Positions 1-9,839 of a stretch of DNA of 64,000 bases are shown here, piece after piece. This DNA comes from Endomychus coccineus. Taxonomy: Eukaryota > Arthropoda > Insecta > Coleoptera > Endomychidae. The position numbers and the translations under genes are program-made. Below the pieces are notes generated by a model. That model ran no database searches. It was not told the origin of the DNA and worked only from the letters and a program-made list of their open reading frames with translations. Where the stretch lies: assembly GCA_958510875.1 (NCBI GenBank), contig OY294068.1:199999997-200063996 (forward strand), written 5' to 3'. Each line of letters starts with the position of its first letter. Position 1 is the first letter of the stretch.

Positions 1-354
1 GTGTATGCTCGTGTGGAGCTTCATCAAAGTTACGACACTTACGACGAGCTTTGGACCATAATCTCATTCTCGTAGTTTGTAGAGTGTGAAATACATCAGT
101 AACACTTTCTATTCATTATGTCATCTAAATGGTTACCGAATCCTAATTACAATGTGATACATTTAGATGAACACATTCCAACCGAATGAAAGAATTCGTG
201 AGTAGATGTGAATGCCGCAATGTCAAACGTTTCGTTGTTATACGAAATTGTTTTGGGAAACGGAGCATATTGCTAGCTCGTCACAGTTGGAAGTAGAAAG
301 TATGTTATTCATATCACATCCCAAGTTGAAGTTGAACCAAACCCGATGATGCGT

Positions 355-582
355 TTCTAGTCCAGATCGATCAGTAACGTCTCAAATTATAGTTCCGGAC
401 AGCTGTTTCGCTGTTCTCATAGAACAAATGTGCAACGTTACTGGACGATCCCTGTTGAAGGTGGTCATAAGGGGTCAACAACATGGTAAAATGACCAAAA
501 GTATCTCACGCCATCTATGAAATGAAATGATAAATTAGATTCACTGATAGACTTCTCGAACTTTACAAAAGTTCCCGGGAAT
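355..582 (+). repeat. Dispersed repeat, copy 1
   Basis: This stretch begins CTAGTCCAGATCGATCAGTA and shares a long, gapped similarity with 5917-6112: the same start, then TATAGTTCC, CTGTTGAAGG, GTCATAA and CTCACGCCATCTATGA in the same order. A shorter inverted match lies at 37150-37226. No coding frame is visible. It is probably an old non-coding transposon or the end of one; the family is not recognised. Confidence 0.6.
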
Positions 583-708
583 GTGAGACTAGTGGAGTGC
601 GTCATATGTCAAAACTAATTCCCTTGATCTACATTAGATTTTACAAAAGACGCAGATCGCTATGTCCTGCTGATGAGCATATAGATTTAATGTAAATTAT
701 TTAATCAG

Positions 709-825
709 ATAAATGAAGCCGAATCTACATCGTCGACTCTACCGTATCCTGCTCTTGCACCCCTCACCAAGTACCATCCAAGGATTCATGGGAAGATTGC
801 ACATTTAGAGTATCTTCTGGATGAA
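709..825 (+). CDS. Candidate host exon, unknown gene
   Basis: A 39-codon open stretch is bounded by an acceptor (TTATTTAATCAG) and a donor (GAA then GTGAGT), with phase 0 at both sides. It contains LPYPALAPLTKYHPRIHGK and ends HLEYLLDE. The next in-phase candidate is 1009-1046, and its 2-nt overhang is completed in phase by the candidate exon at 4773. Three phase-compatible exons in a row suggest a real plus-strand gene lying beside, and antisense to, the TRIM9 gene. The protein is not recognised. Codon use and splice signals are the only evidence. Confidence 0.45.
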
Positions 826-1008
826 GTGAGTTTCAATATTGTTTTCAAATCACACACTATAATTGGATTTATATTTTATCAGTTATAGAAATTTTACCAT
901 AGAACGATAAGGAGGAGTGGGAGGAGGTGTGGAAATCGAGCTAGCAGCCTCGCCGCCTCGCCGCCATACCCAATCGTAAGATTGAACAAAGTTGGTGTGT
1001 TCTTTCAG

Positions 1009-1046
1009 GGAACTGAGAAGCACTTTCAAGAGTATATTAGCGAGAG
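1009..1046 (+). CDS. Candidate 38-nt micro-exon of the same unknown gene
   Basis: It is preceded by GTGTGTTCTTTCAG (a pyrimidine-rich acceptor) and followed by GTAAGA. Read in phase 0 it gives GTEKHFQEYISE and ends with two bases (AG), which the first base of the 4773 exon completes as serine. Small exons arise easily by chance, but the strong splice sites and matching phase on both sides support it. Function is unknown. Confidence 0.4.
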
Positions 1047-1099
1047 GTAAGAAGAGACTAACCTATTCAATATTCGACAGCGGCGGAGGTGCTGATATG

Positions 1100-1420
1100 T
1101 TTTAGAACTTAAGGATTAGAATTATTATTATTATTGCTAATACTATTATTATTGTTCAAATAAACTTTTGTAAGAAATTTAGAAATAAATCAATATAAGG
1201 ATATTTCTATTTTTTTTATTGATTAGGTTTGGTGTCGTCTTCTGGGGTACTGAATCTAACAACATTTGACCGCTGACATTGTATATTGTTTTTAAAGGGT
1301 CCAATTGCCACAAGAGGCGTCAAAATTGACCCTAAATAATTTAAATTTCAAGGTATACACTGACGTTACCGCGAGAAGCGTATAGCTTGCTAGTTAGAAA
1401 TGTGTAAAGCGATGATACTC
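1100..1420. other. Stretch without recognised genes
   Basis: This stretch contains short (ATT)n runs at 1115-1155 and T-rich DNA near 1205-1220. No coding or structured signal was seen. Confidence 0.5.
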
Positions 1421-1489
1421 ATTACGTGTTATGCGCTAAGTAACCATTTCTAGTAGTCACCCTATGGTAAGTAATGTCGTAACTTTGTC

Positions 1490-2064
1490 CTTCACTATCG
1501 AGGTTTGTCTCAGATAGATCACCCCATGTGGTGGTTGACATCGACGCTGGTATTCCGCAGGGATCTGTCTTGACACCAACTTGGTTTCTGCTCCACATCA
1601 ACGATCTGCTGAAAGTAACCTCCTGCCTCGTCCATAGCTTTGCAGATGATGGTACAACCGCTTTCTCATCTAGAGCCCCTATACCATCCAATGAAGCCTA
1701 GGAGCGAGACACAGACAGGTTGTCGCTATTAATGGAGATCTGGCAAATGATTTTGAAATGGGAATCTGATAATCTAGTAGATTTTATTGCAACCAAAACT
1801 CAAGCTTGCGTTTTCTTCAGGGAGGCTGATCCCACAATCCCTAATATGACGATGTCAGGTACAACTATTCATATGAAGTCTTCCATATCTATATTTGGGA
1901 TCACCACCAACAGCACCCTCTTATGGGATGATCATGTGAGGTCCATTGCGAAAACCAATTCACAAAAACTTGATTTTATATTTCGTGGCAAGAGCTACTT
2001 TACATCCCAGCCGCTCCTCATAATCTACAAAGCACAATTTCTTTTGAAGGTTTGGCGGTTATAG
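1490..2064 (+). pseudogene. Non-LTR retrotransposon RT fragment
   Basis: Reading rightward from about 1495, one frame runs SDRSPHVVVD, AGIPQGSVLTPTWFLLHINDLL and SFADDGTT. These are the GxPQGS and FADD boxes of a non-LTR (jockey/R1-like) reverse transcriptase. After one in-frame stop (about 1699) it continues through an NATKTQACVF-like stretch and LWDDHVRSIAK to about 2060. The endonuclease and the upstream RT motifs are absent. It meets a second, opposite-strand copy of the same region tail to tail at about 2065. It is a dead fragment lying between candidate exons of the unknown plus-strand gene. Confidence 0.75.
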
Positions 2065-2065
2065 A

Positions 2066-2490
2066 CCTCATCATATTAGGGATTGCCGGATCCGTCTTCC
2101 TGGAGAAGACCCAAGCTTGAGTTTTGGTTGCATTAAACTCTACTAGATTATCAGATCCCCATTTCAAAACCATTGCCAGATCTCTATTAATTGCGTCATC
2201 CTATATTTGTCTCGTTCCTTTGGCTTCATGGGATGGTGTATAGGGTCAAGCGGTATGAAGTGTACCATCGTCTGCAAAGCTGTGGGCGAAACAGATGGTC
2301 ACTTCTAGTAATCATTGATATGGAGGAGAAACAAAGTTGGTGCCAAGACATATCCCTGTGGAATACCATTGTGTATAGCCATTGTATCGGAGGATACTCC
2401 GTCAACCACAATATAGAGTGATCTATCTGAGAGAATACTTGAAAGTAAGGGACAAAGTTTAAACAAGAAGTCCTTATATATGTCCTAAAG
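2066..2490 (-). pseudogene. Second copy of the same RT fragment, inverted
   Basis: On the minus strand the sequence again gives VVDGVSSDTMAIHNGIPQG, then LAPTLFLLHIND, followed by broken frames with a FADD-equivalent region and an end matching the plus-strand copy (AATCCCTAATATGAxGA). It is diverged from the copy at 1490-2064, so the inverted pair is not a fresh duplication. Stops and shifts make it non-functional. Confidence 0.7.
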
Positions 2491-2522
2491 AGCAAATAAA
2501 ACTGTTGTTTTACTGTTGGTAT

Positions 2523-4759
2523 CAGTGGCGGCTCCTCGAACGAGGCTAAGGAGGCTCAGCCTCCTCACCAATTTATCTTAATGATCATTCTCCATTTTAT
2601 TTCCTGTTTCTCTGATAATTCTTTAAAACTTTACAATTAATTCCCCGTTCTCAGTAGTTATTTTCAATCTGGCAACAGTGGCCAGAGGCTAGATTCTCTA
2701 TATATCTCAAACGCTAAATACGTGTGGTCGACACAGTTGCCGTTTTTCCAACCATTCAATTGCCAAGTGGGGTAAAACAGCGAATATGGCAACAGTCTAG
2801 GTTGGCTAGCTTCTCGTACCCACTCGTCGGTCGAATGAAATACGATTACTTGCTCCCGCCTCCCGCTGCTAGAAGAATGCGACACGTGTTCGGTTAGTTG
2901 TCGTTTTTATTCCGCGAGGCGTAGTAAGGTTAAGTAGTTAAGTTATAATTTATCTAATCGGAATCGGTGAACGTTAAAATGATGAGTGACTTAGTTGCTG
3001 AGTTCTTAGAAAATCCATTTAGTGGATTAACATATGATAGAAAAGTGTTCTTCAAAAACAAACGGCCTTTACCGGATTTGAAAAGATTAGTTATGACAGC
3101 ATAGGTAAGTTTCAAAATCGACATATTACGTCGAGTATTGAGTTTAAATTAACCGGTAAACAGAATATTGTTAATGTGATTGATTCTGCTCGTACACGCG
3201 AAATAGAAACAGCGATCAATTTATTTAATTTCTTAATGGAAACATTTGAACGATTTGACTTTGCGAATAAATTAAGTAATTGCTCAAACCTACGACGGCG
3301 TATCTGTAATGGCGGGACATTTAAACGGTCTTCAAACAAAAATAAAATCAGTTTCGCCTCAGGCTATTTTCACCCATTGTTACGCTCACAACATGAATTT
3401 GGTTTTAAGTAATGCATCTAATTCCATTAAGGAAGGTAGAATTTTTTTTTTCAACTTATATTCATTTTCTAATTTTTTTAGCAAATCCACCAAACGAACT
3501 GAAATTTTAAATAACATAGTAGGAAACAGAATTCCCTGTAATGCTCCAACTCGATGGATTTTTACATCACGTGCAGTGTTTACATCCACAAAAATAAAGA
3601 CAAATTAATTGAAACATTTGATTTATATTAAACAGTGATGACTTTTCGACATCAGGTTTCATTAAATGCTGCTGTTGGTTTAAAATCTTATTTAGAAAAT
3701 GAAGAATTTTTGTTTTTCCTTGATACTTTTAAATTAATATTTGAACAAACTGATCTTATTTTTAAAATTTTACAGCATAAATTCACTGATATAATTTATT
3801 CAAGAGATCGTTTAAAACATCTCATTGATAAAATTTCAAGTTTCCGTAATACAGAATTTCATTTTAATATTTTATTTGAAAATTTTTCAACTGATGAGGC
3901 TCCTCCCGCGAAAAGGAGGAAAACATATAATTTGGTAGATAAGAAACTACATTATAAACAACTTTTTTATGAAATTTAGATACTATTAAAGGTCAAATTG
4001 AGATTCGATTTTCCGATTTACATGAATTGAAGTTTTTCGACTTGACGAATAGAAGATTTTTCGAATCTTTTTCAAAAGAGTTTCCCAATACACTTTTAGA
4101 TAACTTAGTTCTAAAATATAAATTTTTTGATAAAATAACACTGCACAATGAATAATGCGTTTTATACTCGGATAAAGATATCTTAAGCCAGTACGACAGT
4201 CACGCCGATATGATAAAATATATGATAGACAATGATTTGCAACAAGTTTTACCTCAGTTTTATAAACTACTTTGTTTGACAGACCATTCCTGTCACGTCG
4301 ACATCGGTGGAGAGATCATTTTTTACTCTCAAACGAATTAAAACTTACATGCGAAATACAATGGACCAAAATCGTTTATACAATGAAAAAGAAATGATAC
4401 ATTTTATGATAATATTATTGATCATTTTTCGGAGACTAAAGACCGTAGAATTCCGTTAATATATAAAAAAAGTTAATAAAATTAATAAAAAAAACAAAAT
4501 ATGAAAAAATTCCAAAAAAAAGGAAAAAACATCAAAAATCCAGAAAAAATAAAAAACAAAACGCGAAAAAAAAATTTTTTTGCCAAGAGAAACTCTACAC
4601 CTCCACGTTGGTTCTTACTGGGCAACAATTAATTTTGTCACTGAAGTAGCTGGTACGGTCGCTGTGCAAAAGTTAAATTAATTGGCTGAGTAGAGTATAT
4701 TTTTAAAAAAACGTTTTATGTCCAGCCTCCTCTCTTAAAAAGTTAACGAGCCGCCACTG
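2523..4759 (+). mobile_element. hAT DNA transposon with 8-bp TSD
   Basis: The terminal inverted repeats are CAGTGGCGGCTC at the left and GAGCCGCCACTG at the right. An exact 8-bp target duplication, GTTGGTAT, flanks them (2515-2522 and 4760-4767), which is the hAT hallmark. Length is 2237 bp. It carries a decayed transposase (see 2978-3980) and an A-rich 3' part (4450-4580). It sits just 5 bp upstream of the acceptor AG of a candidate exon. The same termini bound the 633-bp element at 22337, which is a deletion derivative of this family. Confidence 0.9.
2978..3980 (+). pseudogene. hAT transposase (TTF/ZMYM-like group), decayed
   Basis: A start codon at 2978 opens a 42-codon frame (MMSDLVAEFLENPFSGLTYD) that stops at 3102. 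Other frames then give IVNVIDSARTREIETA and, near 3290-3590, YDGVSVMAGHLNGLQTKIK, FTHCYAHNMNLVLSNAS and a CNAPTRW-like stretch, typical of the RNase H-like core of hAT transposases of the zinc-finger MYM/TTF type. A further frame at 3635-3979 (FRHQVSLNAAVGLKSYLE) continues the helical insertion. Several shifts and stops separate these blocks, and the C-terminal dimerisation block was not found. It should not encode an active enzyme. Confidence 0.75.
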
Positions 4760-4772
4760 GTTGGTATTGCAG

Positions 4773-4881
4773 CTGCGTTCAGACCTTGTACGAGTTTTTA
4801 TTACATGATAACGACTTCGGCATAAAGAAGCTAATGTATTTTCTAACCTGCAGACCAGGCCAGAATGCAATAGTTTCCTGA
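4773..4881 (+). CDS. Candidate exon 3 of the unknown plus-strand gene
   Basis: After the acceptor GTTGGTATTGCAG, the frame set by exon 1009-1046 stays open: SCVQTLYEFLLHDNDFGIKK then LMYFLTCRPGQNAIVS, ending at TGA (4879-4881). The other frame is open from 4855 to 4989 (FCNFVENPVNSASDVSKDK), so either the protein ends here or a frame change occurs. The acceptor is partly made of the hAT target duplication: the transposon ends 13 bp before this exon. The protein is not recognised. Confidence 0.4.
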
Positions 4882-5020
4882 ACGTCTCTTTTTGTAATTT
4901 CGTTGAAAATCCTGTAAACTCTGCGAGTGATGTCTCTAAAGATAAAATTGAAGACTTGGTAGGAGTGTTAGGAGCTCGTGGATTTGAACGTAAATAATAT
5001 AACTTTATTACATTTTGCAG

Positions 5021-5240
5021 GAATTCCATTAAATGAAGACGAGCTTATCGTCAAAGGAAGGAAAGTCATATCACAATTATCACCGGACGACGAAATAATA
5101 AAGAGTAATTGCTACCTAGAAAGTCTTAAAAAATTCAAGCAAACTGCTGAAGTAATAACTCATCATGCTGACAGTGTAAACATGCCTCGTTCATCATGCT
5201 TATTTTCATTACCTGCTGGGACTCTTTCTTCTCCGTCAAC
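5021..5240 (+). CDS. Candidate exon, possibly the next exon of the same gene
   Basis: Bounded by TTACATTTTGCAG and by AAC then GTAAGC. The open frame includes IPLNEDELIVKGRKVISQ and LESLKKFKQTAEVITHHAD, with coding-like composition. The only phase-compatible upstream donor seen (4989/4990) would make a 31-bp intron, too short for most insects, so the local gene model is unresolved. The frame is also open through the putative intron. It may be a real exon with a different upstream partner. Confidence 0.35.
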
Positions 5241-5636
5241 GTAAGCTGGACAATAAAAAATTCACAATTTCATAGAAAATAAAAGGCAAGTCTCAATCTT
5301 GAGTCAAATAGGGTCTTAACAAATTGTAAATTGCAAAAGAGCTTCGCACTAATCCAGAATAATTAATTGCATAACGGTACAATTAACACCTAGTCGAGAG
5401 AAGTCCGGACGAAACAAAAAGCTCTAATTCGTCGACACTCTAACTTATAATTGCATCAAGCCATTTCGTATCGTAATTATTACGGAACGAGATTTATTTA
5501 GAATATAAAAGAACGAAACGATCGGAAATACTACACTTAGATTGAGAAAAGTGGAAAGTCGCGCGACAATTTTTGCTGCCCTTTGACATTCGTTTAGAAA
5601 GGTCGGAAGGTTGGCCAGTAGGTTCAAAGTACTTAC

Positions 5637-5790
5637 GTTTCATTTGAATGAAATTGAGTTGATCGATTGCCCTCAGGACGGACTTGTCGTCGAGTGTGAG
5701 ATCGAAATGTGGCGACACGCGCGGTGCCGTCCATTCCTTGTGCCAGGAATGGTCCGTGTTGGCTACCCTGTTTATCAGCATTGATCCTAT
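5637..5790 (-). CDS. Trim9: TRIM9 exon (COS-box region), E3 ubiquitin ligase
   Basis: Minus-strand exon of 154 nt between acceptor TTGTTACAG and donor GTAAGT. It encodes 51 residues including INRVANTDHSWHKEW, PRVSPHFDLTLDD and AIDQLNFIQMK. From family knowledge, this matches the C-terminal COS-box segment that follows the coiled coil in TRIM9/TRIM67, a neuronal, microtubule-associated RING E3 ligase with B-boxes, FN3 and SPRY domains. It begins in phase 0 exactly where the 9102-9335 exon ends (FLQ then IGSML) and leaves one base for the next exon. The FN3 and SPRY exons were not found in the remaining 5.6 kb and presumably lie beyond the left edge. Confidence 0.85.
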
Positions 5791-5916
5791 CTGTAACAAA
5801 CAATACAAACGTGATGTTAACCCGGTAAACGTAGACGAACTAATCGTGACGGTGATGAAATTTGGCACGTTTGTTCTTCGATGACCCGACATATACAGAA
5901 ATATGTGTGATATGGT

Positions 5917-6112
5917 CTTTCTAGTCCAGATCGGTCAGTAACGTCACAAACCTATAGTTCCAAACGTTAATGAAGGATCTCTGTTGAAGGTAGTCATAAC
6001 CGACCTTAAACGTAAACATCTCACGCCATCTATGAAGAGATGTCCTACTAAGAAATCAAGCAATGTACCACATTGCCTGTTAGATTTCTCGAATGATGTA
6101 AAAGTTATCGCA
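5917..6112 (+). repeat. Dispersed repeat, copy 2
   Basis: Same family as 355-582, sharing the start CTAGTCCAGATCGGTCAGTA, the block ATCTCTGTTGAAGG.AGTCATAA and CTCACGCCATCTATGA. It lies in a TRIM9 intron about 85 bp before the mariner element. No coding capacity. Confidence 0.6.
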
Positions 6113-6197
6113 CTCTGAACATGTTAATTTATATACTCCAGGTTTATTAAACTTACTTGGTTTACCTTTAGCATTGAACAAAAAACCGGACAATTTA

Positions 6198-7453
6198 CGA
6201 GGGCCGTTCATTAACTCTTTAGAAAAAGAAAGTACCTATTTTGGTAATTTATTTTCTACTTGATCTCCTTTTAGCTCTATACATTTTTCTAAACGGTGTT
6301 CCACCCTTTTTAAACCGTCCAAAAAGTAGGGTTTCGGATGATCCTCAAAATAGCCATTTGATTTGGCGCGATGACCTCTTCGTTCGTCCCAAACCGTCGT
6401 CCACCAAGCCATTTTTTAAAATCTGGGGATAAGAAGTCACTGGGGGCCAAATCTGGCGAATGCGGTGGATGTCCTAATAATTCCACAAATTTGGACATTG
6501 CAACTGCACATGTGTGAACTCGTGCATTGTCTTGATGAAAAAGAACATTTTTCTTTCTCAAATGAGGCCAGTAATTTTTTATTTCATCACTTAACCGGTG
6601 CAATAAGGACGCGTAATACTCTCCAGTTATTGTTTTTCCTTTTTCTAAGTAGTCTATGTAAATAATTCCATACGCATCCCAAAAAACGGCGGCCATAACC
6701 TTTCCAGCCGATTTCACCGTTTTAGCCTTTTTCGGAGCCCTTTCGGATGCAAAAACCCACTGTTTTGATTGTTCCTTGGTCCCAGGAGTATAGTAAGTAT
6801 CCATGTCTTATCGACAGTTATGTATCAACGCAGAAACTTTTGCGGATTGCGACGAAAAGGCGCTAAAGTAGCCTGAGAGCCAACCACACGACTGCTTTCA
6901 TTCTCCTCCGTAAGCAAACGCGGCAGCCATCTTGCAGAAACCTTCTTAACACCCAATTTTTCATGTAAAATTGTAAACACTGTACCTTGTGAAATGCCTG
7001 GGGCCTCAACTATCTCCCTCACTTTGATGCACCGATCGCCCAACACCATATCATGGATCATTTCTGGGGGAGCCACTTCTATTGACCGTTCCGAACGATG
7101 ATCATATTTTGTCAATGTACAGTCACGTTTAAACTCATTTACCCAATTGTAAATAGTGGCAAACGCTGGTGCAGATGTGCCATAAACTTCATCCAACTCG
7201 GCTTTAATGTCTTTTGGTTTTAAACCTTTTAAATGTAAATGTTCTATCACCACTCGAAACTCCCTTTTTTCCATTTTTTTAAATAAACAAAAGTACTCTG
7301 ATTAAATCAACGATAAAAATAGTAACACGTGGCCGATGCATCAAAAACTTCAACAGCTGTCTACTGAGTAATGACACTTTCCAAAAAAAAACGATTTTAG
7401 CCACGCGCGCGCCATCTCTTGCATTTTTCTAAAGAGTTAATGAACGACCCTCG
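6198..7453 (-). mobile_element. mariner element with 30-bp TIRs and TA duplication
   Basis: Left end CGAGGGCCGTTCATTAACTC and right end (reverse complement) CGAGGGTCGTTCATTAACTC match over 30 bp with one mismatch. TA dinucleotides flank both ends (6196-6197 and 7454-7455). Length is 1256 bp, the usual mariner size. The minus strand carries a full-length but broken transposase. It is inserted in a TRIM9 intron, in the same orientation as the gene. Confidence 0.92.
6236..7274 (-). pseudogene. mariner transposase, one stop and two frameshifts
   Basis: The protein starts MEKREFRVVIEHLHLKGLKP (helix-turn-helix) and reads to FLR, where a TGA replaces an arginine codon (a CGA to TGA change would explain it). 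The frame then continues YITVDKTWI (first catalytic D; the usual E after it is K) and shifts by one base near 6810. The next part has VFWDAYGIIYIDYLEKG, FHQDNARVHT (second D) and HSPDLAPSDF (third D). A second shift near 6355 precedes the C-terminus (YFLDGLKRVEHRLEKC). All three catalytic aspartates of the D,D34D triad remain, so decay is light. Confidence 0.88.
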
Positions 7454-7589
7454 TATTTTGAGGTTTGAAGCTAACTTCCAGATTATGTTTCCATAAAATG
7501 TCTGCAATTCTTTCACTTACGGTACCAAAATATTTGAGGAAAATGTATTTTTCTAAAGAATCATAATTGTTTGTAAAAGGATAGATACT

Positions 7590-7826
7590 TGACTAAGTTG
7601 ATTTCTGCTTTTTTCTGTCAATTAATTTGGATATAAGTTGAGGGTGAAAACCATTGTTAATGGCTACAACCTTGATTTTCAATTCTTCTTTCAGTTTTTC
7701 AGGATAAAGAGGAAGTGAAAAGGCTCTACGTATCATTGAGTCGTGTGCTGCTAATTTGTGACTATGACTGGTATGTTGGGATTGAGTTTTGAGTAGCATA
7801 AAAAAAACGTCGGCAAAGATTAAAGA
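7590..7826 (-). pseudogene. PLE reverse transcriptase C-terminal fragment
   Basis: The minus-strand frame gives MIRRAFSLPLYPEKLKEELK and VVAINNGFHPQLISKLIDRK. This resembles the region just after the RT palm in Penelope-like elements (RAFSLPLS...E...IKxIAxxNGY). The GIY-YIG domain does not follow it. It lies back to back with the plus-strand PLE scrap at 7824. Confidence 0.6.
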
Positions 7827-8110
7827 CCACACACCTATAGATCAGTCACAATTTTTAAATGCGTAAAATTTTGTTTAGAATGCATTTATTTTCAATACGA
7901 TAAACACTATTTAGGACAAATATTCGGCAAAGCAATGATATCTCCTATTTCAGCTACTATCGCTAAGCTAGTTATGAAATGCCTGGAAGAATCTTTAATA
8001 AATTCACTAGATTTTCAACTGTTATATAGATGATTGCCTTATGTGTGTTCCCAAGAAAAAAATTCAGAATGTGATAAATAAATTAAACATCATCCACTGT
8101 TAACTTCAAT
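7824..8110 (+). pseudogene. PLE family A fragment (RT palm region)
   Basis: This aligns by eye with 13334-13625 of the PLE at 12.9-14.9 kb: HTPIDQ-type start, AVKFCLECIYFQYD, a GQIFGKA..SPISATIAKLV region (frame broken), and CLMCVPKKKIQNVINK. A gap removes the YV of the YVDD box (TATATAGATGATTGCC remains). It is a diverged member of family A in a TRIM9 intron. The downstream end of the same family is at 8585-8690, but non-LTR-like DNA lies between. Confidence 0.7.
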
Positions 8111-8114
8111 TACC

Positions 8115-8420
8115 ACCTGCAGACAGGCAAACTAGACATACTGATCTTAACTAAGACGCAGGTCAATTCATCCACCAACACGACCTACATGTTTTGCCCA
8201 GACTATGAGCTCCACACTCGTTTCAGATTCAAAGGAGGTATCTGTCCCTATTCCAGAAATGATCTCTCATGCCGCGGAGAGAAGAATCTGGATCCACAAG
8301 AATTCGATGTAACGTGGTTCAAGCAAACAGACAAGATTTCTTTGTTGTCTTTATTTATCACCAAATGAACCAGCTCGTGGTGAACTCTTTCGACTTTCTT
8401 CCTCTGAAATCACTAATATT
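8115..8420 (+). pseudogene. Non-LTR AP-endonuclease fragment
   Basis: The plus frame reads TGKLDILILTKTQVNSSTNT, then YMFCPDYELHTRFRFKGGI, and YSRNDLSCRGEKNLDPQEFD. This resembles the LxLTET and GG(V/I)xxYxR blocks of apurinic-like endonucleases of non-LTR retrotransposons. The E of the TET box is K. It sits between two parts of a family A PLE, so it may be a later insertion. RT is absent. Confidence 0.6.
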
Positions 8421-8584
8421 GGTACAACAAAGACCTTTTCTATTGTAGTCATCTGTTTAACGTTGTACTTGTTTTTTGGGTGTCGGAGTGTTTTGCCTTG
8501 TCCTCAAGATATGACTTCTTTAACTATGGGAGCATTACTGTGTAGTGGTTTTCTAATACATATTCATATATTTTAGTTTCAAAC

Positions 8585-8690
8585 GTCTTCTGATGATCGT
8601 CGTCAGAGCGAAACGTACTCAAAGGCGAAAATATAATAGACATAAGTGTTAATGTAACCTATTTCCCAAGATCCTGAAGTATTATAGAAT
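8585..8690 (+). ncRNA. PLE family A 3' end with degenerate hammerhead-like motif
   Basis: TCTTCTGATGATCGTCGTC is followed by GAGCGAAACGTACTCAAAGG and then GTGTTAATGTAACCTATTTC. The same order is found at the ends of the other family A copies (14830 and 40783). The CTGATGA and GAAAC boxes are kept, but the stem between them pairs poorly here, so this copy is probably inactive even if its relatives are ribozymes. Confidence 0.45.
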
Positions 8691-9101
8691 ACTATTATGA
8701 CTATAGTTAAGACAAATAGCGTGTCATCGTCAGAACGACATACAGTAATTTGGTTTAGGCAATTTGGAAATATCTTGTATGTACACAAAAATTTTGCAGG
8801 AATAAATATTAGTACGTGATAGCGAAACATCTTAAACCGTGTTTCAGCCAATTGCCACTCAATAACCCTCATACAACTTATTAATATTTACCCCAACATT
8901 AAGATAATAGCTCTTAAGAAACGCGAAGGCTCAGTGAACGGTGAATATCAGCAAAAACTCAGTTAAAGTTAAACTCACTCGACGAGAAAGTATCCAGCCA
9001 CAGTCTCTGGGGGGACATAAACCTAATTCTGACGAAACGACTACACAAGAAACGAGAGAATTCATCTCTTCTAGAGTTGTCCGCTCTTATTGCACACTAA
9101 C

Positions 9102-9335
9102 CTGTAGAAAAGCCGAGCTGTCCGTTTCTTTGAGAGCCTCGATGCAGAACTGCAATAGTGCCGTAGTTTGTTGCAATCTGGTGGTGCACGTAACCACTTG
9201 TTCCTTTAGAGCTCGCACCCGCAGTTCTTTATCTTGTCGGATGCACTCTAAAAGTTGAGCTCGTCTGTTGTGAATGGCCTCGATCAACGCCTCGCACTGA
9301 GCCGACACTATCGCTTCGAATTCTTCGCAATTTTC
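9102..9335 (-). CDS. Trim9: TRIM9 exon (coiled coil), E3 ubiquitin ligase
   Basis: Minus-strand exon of exactly 78 codons between TTTTTGCAG and CAG/GTTAGT. It reads ENCEEFEAIVSAQCEALIEA, then NRRAQLLECIRQDKE, LKEQVVTCTTRLQQTTALL and CIEALKETDSSAFLQ. The heptad-like pattern and the SAQCEALIxAxxxRRAQLL block match the TRIM9/TRIM67 coiled coil, which drives dimerisation of the ligase. Phase 0 at both ends joins it to 20792-20887 (KVN then ENC) and to 5637-5790. There is no stop or shift and the coding looks intact, in contrast to the surrounding transposons. This is the strongest host-gene evidence in the window. Confidence 0.93.
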
Positions 9336-9839
9336 CTGCAAAAACAGACAAGCCGTAATTGGTTAGTTAGTTGGGACGTATCAGGGAAAAGTTTTAAACA
9401 CTCTCAAGTATTGGTTAACTTTGTTATATAACTACTCGATGTGTTCCATTAGGAGTGTGGAAATAAACGGCACGTAATGTTGGTCCTTCGAGCCAGCCGT
9501 AACAATTTCATCGTTCAAATAAAATTACAACACACCTACTGTAAAAGAAGATGTGTTGTTTGTTATTATTATTTATGTATTAAAAATGTTACCAAGACAA
9601 CGACATAATCCAGCCCGAGAGCAATCGGTGACGCCAGTGATGCATAAAAAATAAAAACTTGATAGATATTTTTAATTTACATTTTACTTAATAAATGGTA
9701 CACTTTTATGGACAGTAACTTTCCCAGTGATTTATTTGAAATAGTCAGTAATAATATATGGCCGGTAAAAGATAAAAGAAGCTGTGATCAATTGATCACG
9801 TGACTTCCCTCACTTTTGTTAGCAAGATAGCGGTCCTGC

